Assembly (NCBI GenBank): GCA_963730005.1
Contig: CAVSPO010000028.1
Coordinates: 186,001-250,000 of the forward strand
From: CAVSPO01 sp963730005
Lineage (GTDB): Bacteria > Actinomycetota > Actinomycetes > Propionibacteriales > Propionibacteriaceae
DNA length: 64,000 nt
Direction of reading: 5' to 3'
The first letter of the stretch is position 1. Each line of letters begins with the position of its first letter. The position numbers and the translations under genes were made by a program. Below the pieces are notes generated by a model, which ran no database searches, was not told where the DNA came from, and saw only the letters and a program-made list of their open reading frames with translations. Below are positions 8,575 to 19,966 of this stretch, piece after piece.

Positions 8575-9000
8575 GTGTTCCTTCGCCGCCTCGCACCCGT
8601 GATCCTTGCGCTGACCCTTTTCGGGGGCTGCACGTCCGCCGCCACCGGCCCGGCCGAGCCAGCAGTGTCCGCTTCGAGCCAGGCGAAGGTGAATCTGGAC
8701 GCCGCCGAGTTCGCCGCCTTGGTCGCCGAGCCCGGGGTGATCGTCCTGGACGTGCGCAGCCCCGCCGAATTCGCTTCGGGTCACCTGGCAAACGCCCAGA
8801 ACATCGACGTGCAGGCGGCCGACTTCGACGCCCGTGTCGCCGCGCTGCCGAAGGACGGCAATTTCGCGGTCTACTGCCGCTCAGGCAACAGGTCAGCCAC
8901 CGCACTGAAGAAGATGAAGGCTGCCGGGATCACCCGCGCCGCTCATCTCAGTGGTGGCATCGGCGCCTGGCAGGCGGCCGGCTACCAGGTGGTGTCCTGA
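8575..9000 (+). CDS. Rhodanese-domain lipoprotein
   Basis: The 141-residue protein has a lipoprotein signal peptide (LRRLAPVILALTLFGGC, lipobox FGGC, predicted acylated Cys at residue 20). One rhodanese domain follows: VIVLDVRSPAEFASGHLANA, then the active-site loop FAVYCRSGNRSATA with the catalytic cysteine and a six-residue CRSGNR loop, then the closing LSGGIGAWQAAGY. It would act outside the membrane on sulfane sulfur or thiosulfate. GTG 8575 is supported by the near-adjacent -10 element. The CsoR/CstR-like operator in its promoter fits persulfide-responsive control, which is inference. Confidence 0.88.
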   Translation: MFLRRLAPVILALTLFGGCTSAATGPAEPAVSASSQAKVNLDAAEFAALVAEPGVIVLDVRSPAEFASGHLANAQNIDVQAADFDARVAALPKDGNFAVYCRSGNRSATALKKMKAAGITRAAHLSGGIGAWQAAGYQVVS

Positions 9001-9046
9001 CCCGCTTGCTGGACGGTTGATTGGGGTTCGTCAGTCAGGCGTGGTC

Positions 9047-9346
9047 TCAGCTGGCGAGGTATTCGTCCAGCGCCCGTCGCATGATCTCTGAGGTGCGCGT
9101 GTGCTCGCGCTTGGCTCGTGCCTGCACGGCACTGATGCGCTCCTGGTCCAACCTCACGGTCACGGTCTGCGCCGGCTTCCGGCCGACGGTGCGCGGACGG
9201 CCTACTGAGCGGAAGGTCGCGCCGGGGAAACCCTCTTCGGCGTCCCTGACCACCTCATCGATCACATCATCGGTGACGGGAACGCCGCCAATGGTTCCCC
9301 ACACGCCATCGGCGGGACGTGCTGCCGTTTCGAATGTGTCACTCAT
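9047..9346 (-). CDS. Ribbon-helix-helix antitoxin-like protein
   Basis: The 99-residue protein begins MSDTFETAARPADG and ends in a ribbon-helix-helix DNA-binding domain: QTVTVRLDQERISAVQARAK, then HTRTSEIMRRALDEYLAS. The layout fits a type II antitoxin that binds its own promoter through the C-terminal domain and its toxin through the N-terminal part. It overlaps the upstream partner ORF by four bases (ATGA), the hallmark of a coupled toxin-antitoxin pair. Longer starts upstream exist but read through the partner gene. Confidence 0.75.
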   Translation of the reverse strand: MSDTFETAARPADGVWGTIGGVPVTDDVIDEVVRDAEEGFPGATFRSVGRPRTVGRKPAQTVTVRLDQERISAVQARAKREHTRTSEIMRRALDEYLAS

Positions 9347-9562
9347 CGCGTTCTCCTCTCCGTTGCTTTCAATGAGACCGGCCTGGCTTTCATCGCGTGG
9401 ATGATGAGCGCCCGTTCCTGGTCGAAGACCAGCGCTACGAGCTCGATCGGTCGTCCGGCCTGATCGGTCCCCACCCGCAGTATCCGCGCAGGGTGGTCGT
9501 CCTCGAGCCTGACTTGGCGCTCTTCCCCCGTCGTCCAGGGAACAGCGAGGCATGATCGTGGC
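9343..9562 (-). pseudogene. Small toxin partner, apparently truncated at the N-terminus
   Basis: This frame encodes EDDHPARILRVGTDQAGR, then IELVALVFDQ and ALIIHAMKARP. It resembles the C-terminal two thirds of a short actinobacterial toxin family paired with ribbon-helix-helix antitoxins. The expected N-terminal helix is missing: the frame runs directly into the divergent methyltransferase start at 9563. The tail after HAMKARP (VSLKATERRTR) also departs from the usual ending. It overlaps the antitoxin start. I infer a decayed toxin; a short functional version from ATG 9562 cannot be excluded. Confidence 0.45.
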
Positions 9563-10405
9563 ATGGCTGAAGAAGGCAATACCCTCGACTCACATGCCAA
9601 GGTGCAGGCGCTGTTCGACCAGATCGCGCCCAGCTACGACCAGGGCGGTGTCCCGTGGTTTGGCCCGATCGCCGCACGCCTGGTCGCACTCCTCGCTCCG
9701 GCAACCGGTGAGCGCGCACTCGACATTGGAGCGGGTCGAGGCGCCGCAACCTTCCCGCTCTGCGCGGCTGTCGGAGAATCCGGCCACGTCACCGCCTTCG
9801 ACCTCTCACCCGTCATGTGCGACCTGTTGCGGGCAGAAGCGGACGAACGGGGCATCACCAACCTCGACGTGCGCCGGGGCGACGGCGTCTCCGATCCGCT
9901 GGCGCGAAGGAGGTTCGACGTCGCGGCCGCCTCCCTCGTGCTCTTCTTCAATCCCGATCCTGGGCGGACGTTGGGCGGCTGGGTCGGGCTCGTGCGTCCG
10001 GGCGGCAGGATCGGGCTGACGAGCTTCGGCCCGATCGACCAGGCGTGGCAGCATGCCGAGGATGCCCTGTTGCGACACGCTCCCCTTCACCTGCTCGATG
10101 CACGCACGAGCGGCAGACAGGGGCCGTTCGCCACCACGGCTGCCATGTCTGCGCTTGTGGCGGCGTGCGGCGTCACCGATGTCGACTGCCACGATGAGCC
10201 GCTCAGCGTGGTCCTGCCGGACGCCGCGGCGTGGCGTGCATGGACCAACACCCTTGGGCTGAAAGCGGTTTGGGACGCCGTGCCGTCCGATCAGCTCGAC
10301 GACGTCATGGAGCAGATCTCAGACGCCCTCGAGGCGGACCGCAACGAGGACGGCGCCCTGCACCTGACCCAGCAGGTCCGCTACGCCACAGGCCGGGTTC
10401 TGTGA
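9563..10405 (+). CDS. Class I SAM-dependent methyltransferase
   Basis: This 280-residue protein has a Rossmann methyltransferase core. Motif I is ALDIGAGRGAATFPL near residue 53, the acidic residue ending beta-2 is in VTAFDLSPVMCDLL, then LDVRRGDGVSDPL, and a VRPGGRIGLTSFGP strand near 150. The C-terminal 100 residues, which would set substrate choice, are not diagnostic. The family (UbiE/MenG-like) methylates small molecules; the substrate is unknown. It starts at ATG 9563, divergent from the toxin remnant. Confidence 0.8.
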   Translation: MAEEGNTLDSHAKVQALFDQIAPSYDQGGVPWFGPIAARLVALLAPATGERALDIGAGRGAATFPLCAAVGESGHVTAFDLSPVMCDLLRAEADERGITNLDVRRGDGVSDPLARRRFDVAAASLVLFFNPDPGRTLGGWVGLVRPGGRIGLTSFGPIDQAWQHAEDALLRHAPLHLLDARTSGRQGPFATTAAMSALVAACGVTDVDCHDEPLSVVLPDAAAWRAWTNTLGLKAVWDAVPSDQLDDVMEQISDALEADRNEDGALHLTQQVRYATGRVL

Positions 10406-10668
10406 GTTGGCGCTGCACACCCCAGCCTTGACATCAAGCCGCTTGACTGAAGCGCCTGCAAGCGTCGCAACACCCGCGACCGTCGTGCGGCCGAGGTCAT
10501 TGCCGCCTGCGCCGAGGGACGCGTGATCGCACCGCTGGCGTCCGCCCCGACCCCCGGATGGGTGCTCCGGACCACTGACGGCCACCCCCTGCCTCCAACC
10601 ACGGGACCCTGATACTGGACGTTGCCGCCGCTGAAGTGAAGATGCGGTCGCCCGCATGGCGTGGTGGG

Positions 10669-11319
10669 ATGAGGCACATGAACCTGCACGCAGCGGGCAC
10701 GCGGCTGGCCGCGTCGGCGGCGGTCGGCGCCGGTGTGACGGTGGGCCTCGTCCCGGTGGTCAATCCGTGGCTGGCAGGAGTCGCCGGCTGGATTGCGCTG
10801 GCGGCCACCTTCTCCCTGTGGACCTGGCTGGTCGTCGGCCGCCTCGATGCCGCGGAGACGCGCCGCCATGCCACTCAGGAGGACCCCACCCATGCCGTCA
10901 GCCGCGCGGTCCTGGTGCTGGCCTCCCTGGCCAGCCTGCTCGGGGTCGGCGTCCTCTTGTTCGCTGGTTCGGGGGGCGCCAGCGCGGTCCCCTGGGAGGC
11001 AATGATCGGGGTGGCGTCGGTGGTGGCGTCCTGGGTGCTCGTGCACCTGCTCTACATGCTCCACTACGCAAGGCTCTTCTACACCGACGGGGTGGGCGAG
11101 GGCATCGACTTCAACGGTGAGGGTGACCCCGATTACCACGACTTCGCCTACCTGGCTTTCACCGTCGGCATGACTTACCAGGTCTCGGACACTGCGTTGG
11201 CGGGCTCGCAGGTGCGGCGGGCCGCCCTTCGACACGCGCTGCTGTCCTACCTGCTCGGCGCCGTCGTGCTGGCGGCCATGATCAACCTGGTCGCGCAACT
11301 GGCTGCCGCCGGGCGCTGA
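10669..11319 (+). CDS. DUF1345 integral membrane protein
   Basis: The protein is about 216 residues with five predicted membrane helices: LAASAAVGAGVTVGLVPVV, VAGWIALAATFSLWTWLVV, the AVLVLASLASLLGVGVLLF helix, a helix around VVASWVLVHLLYMLHYARLF, and the C-terminal ALLSYLLGAVVLAAMINLVA. Conserved DUF1345 features are the HYARLFY segment and the following acidic loop with YHDFAYLAFTVGMTYQVSD. The function of the family is unknown. Start choice is uncertain among GTG 10636, ATG 10669 and ATG 10678. The 263 bases before it (10406-10668) hold nothing I can identify. Confidence 0.8.
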   Translation: MRHMNLHAAGTRLAASAAVGAGVTVGLVPVVNPWLAGVAGWIALAATFSLWTWLVVGRLDAAETRRHATQEDPTHAVSRAVLVLASLASLLGVGVLLFAGSGGASAVPWEAMIGVASVVASWVLVHLLYMLHYARLFYTDGVGEGIDFNGEGDPDYHDFAYLAFTVGMTYQVSDTALAGSQVRRAALRHALLSYLLGAVVLAAMINLVAQLAAAGR

Positions 11320-11346
11320 CCCCCAGGCGGCGCCGACTGCGTTGGG

Positions 11347-13962
11347 TCACCACCGGGTGTGTGCGTAGAAAGCCTTCTTGGCGATCTCGGCAGCCACCAC
11401 GTACAGGCAGGTGATGCCGACCAGGGCGGCAGTCAGCCACAGCGGGAGCGGGGTGAAGCCCAGGAAGCCGGCAATCGGCAGGTAGGGCAGGGCCAGCGTG
11501 AACACCCCCACGGCCAGTGTTGACACCCAGAGCAGGGTGCCGGGACGGCTGCGGAAGAACGGCTTGCGGGTGCGTACCACCAGGGCGATCACGAGTTCGG
11601 TCAGCAGTGACTCGATGAACCAGGCGGTCTGGAACTGTTCCTCGGTGGCCTTCACCACCAACAGCAGGAGTCCGAAGGTCGCGTAGTCGAAGACCGAGCT
11701 GACCAGGCCGAAGACGATCATGAACCTGCGGATCATGCGGATGTCCCAGCGGTGCGGACGCTCCATCATGTCCTGATCGACGTTGTCGCCGGCAATTCCG
11801 ACCGCGGGGATGTCCGACAGGAAGTTGTTCAGCAGGATCTGTTTGGCCAGCAGCGGCAGGAACGGCAGGAACAGCGACGCCCCGGCCATGCTCACCATGT
11901 TCCCGAAGTTGGCGCTGGTGGTGGTGAAGATGTATTTCAGCGTGTTCGCGAACGTGCGGCGGCCTTCCTCGATGCCGGCGCGCAGCACCCCGAGATCCTG
12001 GCGGAGCAGCACGAAATCGGCAGCCTCCTTGGCGACGTCGGTGGCCTGCTCGACGGAGATGCCGACGTCAGCGGCATGCAGGGCCGGCGCGTCGTTGATG
12101 CCGTCGCCCAGGTAACCGACCACGTGGTTGCGCTTGCGCAGCGCCAGAATGATGCGTTCCTTCTGATTGGGGTCCACCTCGGCGAAGATGGTGGTTCGCT
12201 CGGCCATATGACACAGCGCCTCGTCATCCAGGGCTGCCAGCTCGTCGGCGGCGAGGATGGCGTCAGCGGGCAGCCCCACCGCCTCAGCCAGGTGCCGGGC
12301 GACCAGCCGGTTGTCACCGGTGATGACCTTCACCTGGACACCCAGCTGCGACAGCGATTCCAGGGTCTGTTTCGCATCGGGTTTGGGCGGGTCGAAGAAC
12401 AACAGAAAGCCCACGAAGACGAGGTCGCGTTCGTCGGCCTCGACGCTGTACTCGGCTTGGCGTGCGACGTCGCGGATCGCCACCCCGAGGACGCGGTAGC
12501 CCTTGCCGCTCCAGGCCGTGAAATGGGCGTCGATTGCGGCGCGTCTCGCCGGGTCAAGCGGGGCTGTTGCACCAGCCACCCGGACGCTGCTGCAGACGTC
12601 GAGGACGTGGTCGAGGGCACCCTTGGTGATGAGCACAGGGTGGATGTCGGTGCCCGGATCGGAGTCCACCACGACGCTCAAGCGCTTGCGGGTGAAGTCG
12701 TAGGGGATCTCCGCCAGCTTGTCCATGCCGGTCGTGTCCGGATGGGGCACGGCGAGGATCGCCTCGTCCAGGGGGTTGGGCAGACCGGTCTGGAACCCCG
12801 CATTGAGGTGGGCCCAGCGCAGCACGTCGGGCGACGGCTGCCCGTCCACGTCCAGCGCCCCGTCCAGTCCCACCACGCCTACCGTGAGTGTCCCGGTTTT
12901 GTCGGTGCATAGCGTGTCCATGCTGCCCAGGTTCTCGATGGCGTTGAGCTGGCGGACGATGACGCCGCGCTTGGCCATGTTCTGCGCGCCCCGGGCCAGG
13001 TTGACGGTCATGATCGCCGGCAGCAGCTCTGGCGCGATCCCGACGGCCAGGGCGATGGCGAACAGCAGGGAGTCGATCGCCGGTTTGTCCAGGATCACGT
13101 TGATCGCGAAGACCCCCAGCACCAACGCGGTCATGATCTGGGTGAGCAGCAGACCGAACTTGCGGATGCCGCGTTCGAACTCCGTCTCGGGTGGACGCAG
13201 GGTCAGCCGCTCGGCGATCTGGCCGTAGGCGGTGCCTGGGCCCGTCGACACGATCAGCGCCCGCGCCGTGCCACTACGCACGCTGGTGCCCATGAACACC
13301 ATGTTGAGCCGCTCGGCAATCGACGACTGTGGGCTCACCGGCCCGGTCCGCTTCTCCACCGGGAAGGTCTCGCCGGTCAACACAGCCTGATTGACGAAGA
13401 AGTCGTTGGCTTCCAGCACGATGCCGTCGGCCGGAATCAGACTGCCCGCGGCCAGCAGCACCACGTCGCCGGGTACGAGCTCCTCAACGGGCACCGACCG
13501 CGCCGCACCGTCTCGCAGGACACTGGCCTTGATCGCAGCCTGCGCACGCAGCTCCTCCACCGCACGGCTGGCCGAGTACTCCTGCCCGAAGCTCAGACCG
13601 GCACTGGCCACCACGATCGCAACCACGATGGCGGCGTCCGTCCACTCGCCGACAAGGGCTGAAACAGTGGCGGCGAACACCAGGATGAGCACCAGCGGGC
13701 TGGTGAACTGGGCCAACAAGGAGCGCCAGGCGCTGTCGCGCCGACGTGGCTTCAACACGTTGGCGCCCACTGCCTGGAGACGAGTGCTCGCCTCAGCAGC
13801 GCTCAGACCCGTCGACGTCGACTGCAAGGCGGCCAGCAGGTCATCGCCCGTCCGGCTCCAGGGACTGCTCAGGGGCCCCTGGGCAGCCGAGGCCGCTGTG
13901 CCCTGCCCGTCACCGCCGGACGTACCGGCTTGTCCTCCCGACCGAGCTGCCCGCGCTGGCAT
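11347..13962 (-). CDS. mgtA: Magnesium-importing P-type ATPase (MgtA/MgtB type)
   Basis: The 871-residue P3B-type ATPase imports Mg2+. Motifs in order: the actuator TGETFPVEKRTG (near 195), the phosphorylation site DKTGTLTVG (near 345), the nucleotide-binding TKGALDHVLDVCSS, and the hinge GDGINDAPALHAADVGI (near 630). The membrane part includes NFLSDIPAVGIAGDNVD and a C-terminal bundle of helices. The N-terminal 40 residues are a low-complexity extension. Length and motif order fit MgtA/MgtB rather than Ca2+ pumps. It is transcribed toward the DUF1345 gene. No Mg2+-sensing leader was recognised upstream. Confidence 0.92.
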   Translation of the reverse strand: MPARAARSGGQAGTSGGDGQGTAASAAQGPLSSPWSRTGDDLLAALQSTSTGLSAAEASTRLQAVGANVLKPRRRDSAWRSLLAQFTSPLVLILVFAATVSALVGEWTDAAIVVAIVVASAGLSFGQEYSASRAVEELRAQAAIKASVLRDGAARSVPVEELVPGDVVLLAAGSLIPADGIVLEANDFFVNQAVLTGETFPVEKRTGPVSPQSSIAERLNMVFMGTSVRSGTARALIVSTGPGTAYGQIAERLTLRPPETEFERGIRKFGLLLTQIMTALVLGVFAINVILDKPAIDSLLFAIALAVGIAPELLPAIMTVNLARGAQNMAKRGVIVRQLNAIENLGSMDTLCTDKTGTLTVGVVGLDGALDVDGQPSPDVLRWAHLNAGFQTGLPNPLDEAILAVPHPDTTGMDKLAEIPYDFTRKRLSVVVDSDPGTDIHPVLITKGALDHVLDVCSSVRVAGATAPLDPARRAAIDAHFTAWSGKGYRVLGVAIRDVARQAEYSVEADERDLVFVGFLLFFDPPKPDAKQTLESLSQLGVQVKVITGDNRLVARHLAEAVGLPADAILAADELAALDDEALCHMAERTTIFAEVDPNQKERIILALRKRNHVVGYLGDGINDAPALHAADVGISVEQATDVAKEAADFVLLRQDLGVLRAGIEEGRRTFANTLKYIFTTTSANFGNMVSMAGASLFLPFLPLLAKQILLNNFLSDIPAVGIAGDNVDQDMMERPHRWDIRMIRRFMIVFGLVSSVFDYATFGLLLLVVKATEEQFQTAWFIESLLTELVIALVVRTRKPFFRSRPGTLLWVSTLAVGVFTLALPYLPIAGFLGFTPLPLWLTAALVGITCLYVVAAEIAKKAFYAHTRW

Positions 13963-14210
13963 GGCGAAAACCTAACACACCACCGCCGCGCTCATTCCTC
14001 GCTGCGGCGACGCCGGCGGGAGGCCTCGCCCGACGTCAGGAGGCGCCCGGGTCGCCGCTCGGAATCTGCCCGTGGAGCCCCCTTGGGGGGTGCAGGTCAA
14101 TGGTGGGGTGCATTCGCTGGCCACCAGCGGCTCTCAGACGTCAAATCAGCGCGTTCAGGGGGAAACACGGCCTGGCACCCCCTGCGAAAATGGGGGGATC
14201 AAGCTCCGGA

Positions 14211-14219
14211 TGGTAGAAT
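14211..14219 (+). promoter_or_regulatory. Extended -10 promoter candidate for gyrB
   Basis: TGGTAGAAT gives an extended -10 (TGn plus TAGAAT) just upstream of the gyrB start region. There is no good -35 at the expected spacing, consistent with an extended -10 promoter. The preceding bases from 13963 hold no gene. Confidence 0.4.
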
Positions 14220-14233
14220 TTTGGAGTTGAGGT

Positions 14234-16342
<2,109 letters not shown>

Positions 16343-16436
16343 TGACACCAGCGGGTGGCCGAGCAGGCCAGAGAACTCAACGAACGAGCATTTGTCGTAG
16401 TGGCGACGGGTACGGTCCCGGAGCCGGAAGGACGTC

Positions 16437-19097
16437 ATGACTGACACACCACAGGGCCCCGGTCTCGGCACGGACGGCGAGCCGGCTCAGGTCAAGACCG
16501 GCGCCATCAAGGACATCGAGCTGACCAGCGAGATCCAGTCCTCCTACCTGGCCTACGCGATGTCGGTCATCGTCGGGCGGGCCCTGCCGGACGTGCGTGA
16601 CGGCCTCAAGCCCGTGCACCGCCGGGTCATCTATGCCATGTACGACGGCGGCTACCGCCCTGATCGCGGCTGGAACAAGTCGAGCCGCGTCGTCGGCGAG
16701 GTGATGGGCCTCTACCACCCGCACGGTGACGCCTCCATCTACGACACCTTGGTGCGACTCGCCCAGCCGTGGGTGATGCGCTACCCGCTGGTCAGCGGGC
16801 AGGGCAACTTCGGCTCGGCCGGCAACGATCCTGCCGCCGCCATGCGGTACACCGAGTGCAAGATGGCCTCGATGGCCATGGAGATGGTGCGCGACATCGA
16901 CCAGAACACGGTCGATTTCCAGCCCAACTACGACAACCGGGACACCGAGCCAACCGTGCTGCCGGCCCGCTTCCCCAACCTGCTGTGCAACGGTTCCAGC
17001 GGCATCGCGGTGGGCATGGCCACCAACATCCCCCCGCACAACCTGCGTGAGGTCAACGACGCCGTGCAGTGGGCGCTGCAGAACCCCACGGCCAGCCCCG
17101 AAGAGTTGCTGGCGGCCTGCATGCAGCGGATCAAGGGCCCGGACTTCCCCAACGGTGCCCTCATCGTCGGCCGCCAGGGCATCGAGGACGCCTACCGGAC
17201 CGGGCGTGGCCTGATCACGATGCGCGCCAAGGTCGACATCGAGGAGGACAACCGCGGCCGCAACATGCTGGTGATCACCGAGCTGCCCTACATGTGCAAC
17301 CCGGACAACCTCGCCCAGAAGATCGCCGACCTGGTCAACACCGGCAGGCTGCGTGGCATCGCCGACATCCGTGACGACACCTCCGCCCGCACCGGCCAAC
17401 GCCTGGTCATCGTCCTCAAGCGGGACGCCCAGCCGCGGGTCGTCCTGAACAACCTGTACAAGCACACCCAGCTGCAGGACACCTTCGGCGCGAACATGCT
17501 TGCCCTGGTGGACGACGTCCCGCGCACGCTGCGCCTGGACCAGTTCATCAGCTACTGGGTGGGCCACCAGCTCGAGGTGATTCGCCGGCGCACCGCCTAT
17601 CTGCTGCAGCAGGCCGAGAAGGACGCCCACATCCAGCGGGCGCTGGTCAAGGCGCTTGACGCGCTCGACGAGGTGATCGCCCTGATCCGGGCGTCGCGGA
17701 CCACCGAGGAGGCCCGCGAGGGCCTGAAGCGCCTGCTCGACATCGACGACGTGCAGGCCACCGCGATCCTCGACATGCAGCTGCGCAAGCTGGCCGCACT
17801 GGAGCGTCAGAAGATCGTCGACCGGCTGGCCGAGCTGGAGCGGATCATCGCCGACATGTTGGACATCCTCGCCAACGAGGGGCGGCAGCGGCAGATCGTC
17901 GGCACCGAGCTGCAGGAGATCACCGACAAGTACGGTGACGAGCGGCGCACCCGCATCGTGATGGCCGAGGGTGACTTCAGCGAGGAAGACTTCATCCCCG
18001 ATGACGACATGGTCGTCACGTTGACCCGCGGTGGCTACGTCAAACGAACTCGTGCCGACCAGTACCGGGTGCAGAAGCGGGGCGGTCGTGGCATCAAGGG
18101 CGCCAAGCTGAAGGCGGACGACGAGGTGCAGGCGGTGTTCACCGTCAGCAACCACAAGTGGATCCTGTTCTTCACGAACATGGGCCGGGTGTACCGGATC
18201 AAGGCCTGGCAGCTGCCCGAGGCCAGCCGCGACGCCAAGGGTGGCCATGTGGCGGGCCTGCTCAACTTCCTGCCTGATGAGCGCATTGCCCAGGGCATCT
18301 CGATCCCCGACTACGAGTTCACCAAGTACCTCGTGCTGGCCACCAAGAAGGGTCTGGTCAAGAAGACCGAGCTGGTGACCTACGACTCGCCGCGACAGGC
18401 AGGCCTGATCGCCTGCACCTTCCGCACCGACGACGACGAACTGATCGGCGCCGAGCTGTGCAACGACGACGACGACATCCTGCTGATCAGCAGGAAGGGC
18501 CAGGGCATCCGGTTCCGTGCTGATGACGAGCAGCTGCGCCCGATGGGCCGCACGGCCAGCGGTGTGCTGGGCATGAAGTTCCGGGGCGCCGACGAGCTGT
18601 TGAGCATGTCGGTGATCCCGGCCGGCACGGCTGAGGACGAGCAGTTCGTGTTCACCGTCACCGACGAGGGCTACGCCAAGCGCTCACCGGTCAGCGACTA
18701 CCGGGTCCAGGGCCGGGGCGGTCTGGGCATCAAGGCGATGAAGCTGAACGAGGAGCGTGGCCAGCTGGTGGGGGGTCTCGTGGTGCGGGAGCAGGACGAG
18801 GTGATCGCCGTCAAGGAGTCGGGGCAGGTCACCCGTTGCCGGGTCGACCAGGTGCCCGCCAAGGGCCGGACCACGCTCGGGGTGCGTTACGTGAAGGTGG
18901 GGCCGTCGGATCTGGTCGTCGCCGTCACCCCGAGTTTCGAGGTGGATGCCGAGGAATGCGCGGCCACCGAGCCGGTCGCCACTGCCGGAACGGCCGAGGA
19001 CGTGCAGAATGGTTCCGTCGAGGTCGAGGTGGACGACTACGCGCCCACCGAGGTCACCTTCGACGAAGTCGAACCGCAGGAGGACGTGGATGAGTGA
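16437..19097 (+). CDS. gyrA: DNA gyrase subunit A
   Basis: GyrA is the DNA-breaking subunit. The 886-residue protein has the winged-helix region with GDASIYDTLVRLAQPW, equivalent to the quinolone-resistance region and wild-type-like at Ala-Ser-...-Asp, and the catalytic tyrosine in AAMRYTECKMA. The C-terminal beta-pinwheel carries a GyrA box (QKRGGRG) and the related QGRGGLG. The last 50 residues are highly acidic. ATG 16437 has GGAAGGA upstream. The stop overlaps the DUF3566 start by eight bases. Confidence 0.97.
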   Translation: MTDTPQGPGLGTDGEPAQVKTGAIKDIELTSEIQSSYLAYAMSVIVGRALPDVRDGLKPVHRRVIYAMYDGGYRPDRGWNKSSRVVGEVMGLYHPHGDASIYDTLVRLAQPWVMRYPLVSGQGNFGSAGNDPAAAMRYTECKMASMAMEMVRDIDQNTVDFQPNYDNRDTEPTVLPARFPNLLCNGSSGIAVGMATNIPPHNLREVNDAVQWALQNPTASPEELLAACMQRIKGPDFPNGALIVGRQGIEDAYRTGRGLITMRAKVDIEEDNRGRNMLVITELPYMCNPDNLAQKIADLVNTGRLRGIADIRDDTSARTGQRLVIVLKRDAQPRVVLNNLYKHTQLQDTFGANMLALVDDVPRTLRLDQFISYWVGHQLEVIRRRTAYLLQQAEKDAHIQRALVKALDALDEVIALIRASRTTEEAREGLKRLLDIDDVQATAILDMQLRKLAALERQKIVDRLAELERIIADMLDILANEGRQRQIVGTELQEITDKYGDERRTRIVMAEGDFSEEDFIPDDDMVVTLTRGGYVKRTRADQYRVQKRGGRGIKGAKLKADDEVQAVFTVSNHKWILFFTNMGRVYRIKAWQLPEASRDAKGGHVAGLLNFLPDERIAQGISIPDYEFTKYLVLATKKGLVKKTELVTYDSPRQAGLIACTFRTDDDELIGAELCNDDDDILLISRKGQGIRFRADDEQLRPMGRTASGVLGMKFRGADELLSMSVIPAGTAEDEQFVFTVTDEGYAKRSPVSDYRVQGRGGLGIKAMKLNEERGQLVGGLVVREQDEVIAVKESGQVTRCRVDQVPAKGRTTLGVRYVKVGPSDLVVAVTPSFEVDAEECAATEPVATAGTAEDVQNGSVEVEVDDYAPTEVTFDEVEPQEDVDE

Positions 19098-19794
19098 GCC
19101 GAAAGTCACCGGGGAGGACCCGGACGTGACGCGCGTGTTCGAGCGTCCGTCCGCGTCCGGCGTCGACCCGGTGACAGCCCAGCTGGACGACGCGACCCTC
19201 ATCTCCGATCCTCTGCCGGACGGCCGGCTGGTCAGCCCGCCCGTCCCACCGGTGCCGCCGGAGGCCGCGGAGGCTGCGGTGGCAGCGGCCGGAGCGGCGG
19301 GTGCAGCTGTCGCGGCCAGCCCCGAGCCGACGGGTTGGCGCGCTCGGATGGGCGACGTCAAGATGGCACTCTCCCAGGCCGACGCGATGGTGCCCGACGG
19401 CCCGGTAGGGGCGCGGCCTCAGGTGACGAGAAAGGCGCGGCTGCGGGTTTCGCGGCTGGATCCCTGGTCGGTGATGAAGACCTCGTTCATGTTCTCCATC
19501 GCCTTTGCGGTGGTCACCTTCGTGGTGGTCTGGGTGATCTGGGGCATCATCGACGCCTCCGGCGCCCTCGACTCGCTGCAGAGCTCCATCGATGCCCTGG
19601 TCGGCACCCCGGACAACACGTCGGCTTTCCAGGTCAGTGCCTTTGTCGACCTGTGGCGGGTGTTGGGCTTCACGGCCCTCATCGGAGTGGTCAACGTGGT
19701 GCTGCTCACTGCCCTGGGAACGCTCGGTGCCTTCCTGTACAACCTATCGGCGACGCTGCTGGGCGGCATCGAGATCACGCTGGCCGAGGACTGA
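19090..19794 (+). CDS. DUF3566 membrane protein downstream of gyrA
   Basis: The 234-residue protein overlaps gyrA, the standard position of DUF3566 genes in actinomycetes. The first 115 residues are hydrophilic and Ala/Pro-rich. The conserved part runs from RLRVSRLDPWSVMKTSFMFS through a helix (IAFAVVTFVVVWVIWGII), a soluble loop, and a second helix (VVNVVLLTALGTLGAFLYNL), ending GGIEITLAED. The family function is unknown; in mycobacteria the homologue lies next to gyrA and septal-site genes. The coupled start suggests co-expression with gyrase. Confidence 0.88.
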   Translation: MSEPKVTGEDPDVTRVFERPSASGVDPVTAQLDDATLISDPLPDGRLVSPPVPPVPPEAAEAAVAAAGAAGAAVAASPEPTGWRARMGDVKMALSQADAMVPDGPVGARPQVTRKARLRVSRLDPWSVMKTSFMFSIAFAVVTFVVVWVIWGIIDASGALDSLQSSIDALVGTPDNTSAFQVSAFVDLWRVLGFTALIGVVNVVLLTALGTLGAFLYNLSATLLGGIEITLAED

Positions 19795-19891
19795 GGAATC
19801 ACACTGGCTCGGTATCCGGTCGATTTGAGGCCGGTGCTCGGGTTGCTATAGAGTGATTTCTCGTTGCAGGGGTTGTCCCCGGCAACGGTTC

Positions 19892-19965
19892 GGGCCTTTA
19901 GCTCAGTCGGTTAGAGCGCTGCCCTGATAAGGCAGAGGTCACTGGTTCAAGTCCAGTAAGGCCCA
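19892..19965 (+). tRNA. tRNA-Ile (GAT)
   Basis: A full cloverleaf can be drawn. The acceptor GGGCCTT pairs with AAGGCCC, the D-stem is GCTC/GAGC, the anticodon stem CTGCC/GGCAG encloses CTGATAA (anticodon GAT), and the T-arm is ACTGG TTCAAGT CCAGT. The discriminator base is A and CCA is not encoded. tRNA-Ala, which commonly follows in actinomycetes, is absent; a converging AAA+ gene ends one base away. Confidence 0.97.
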
Positions 19966-19966
19966 C

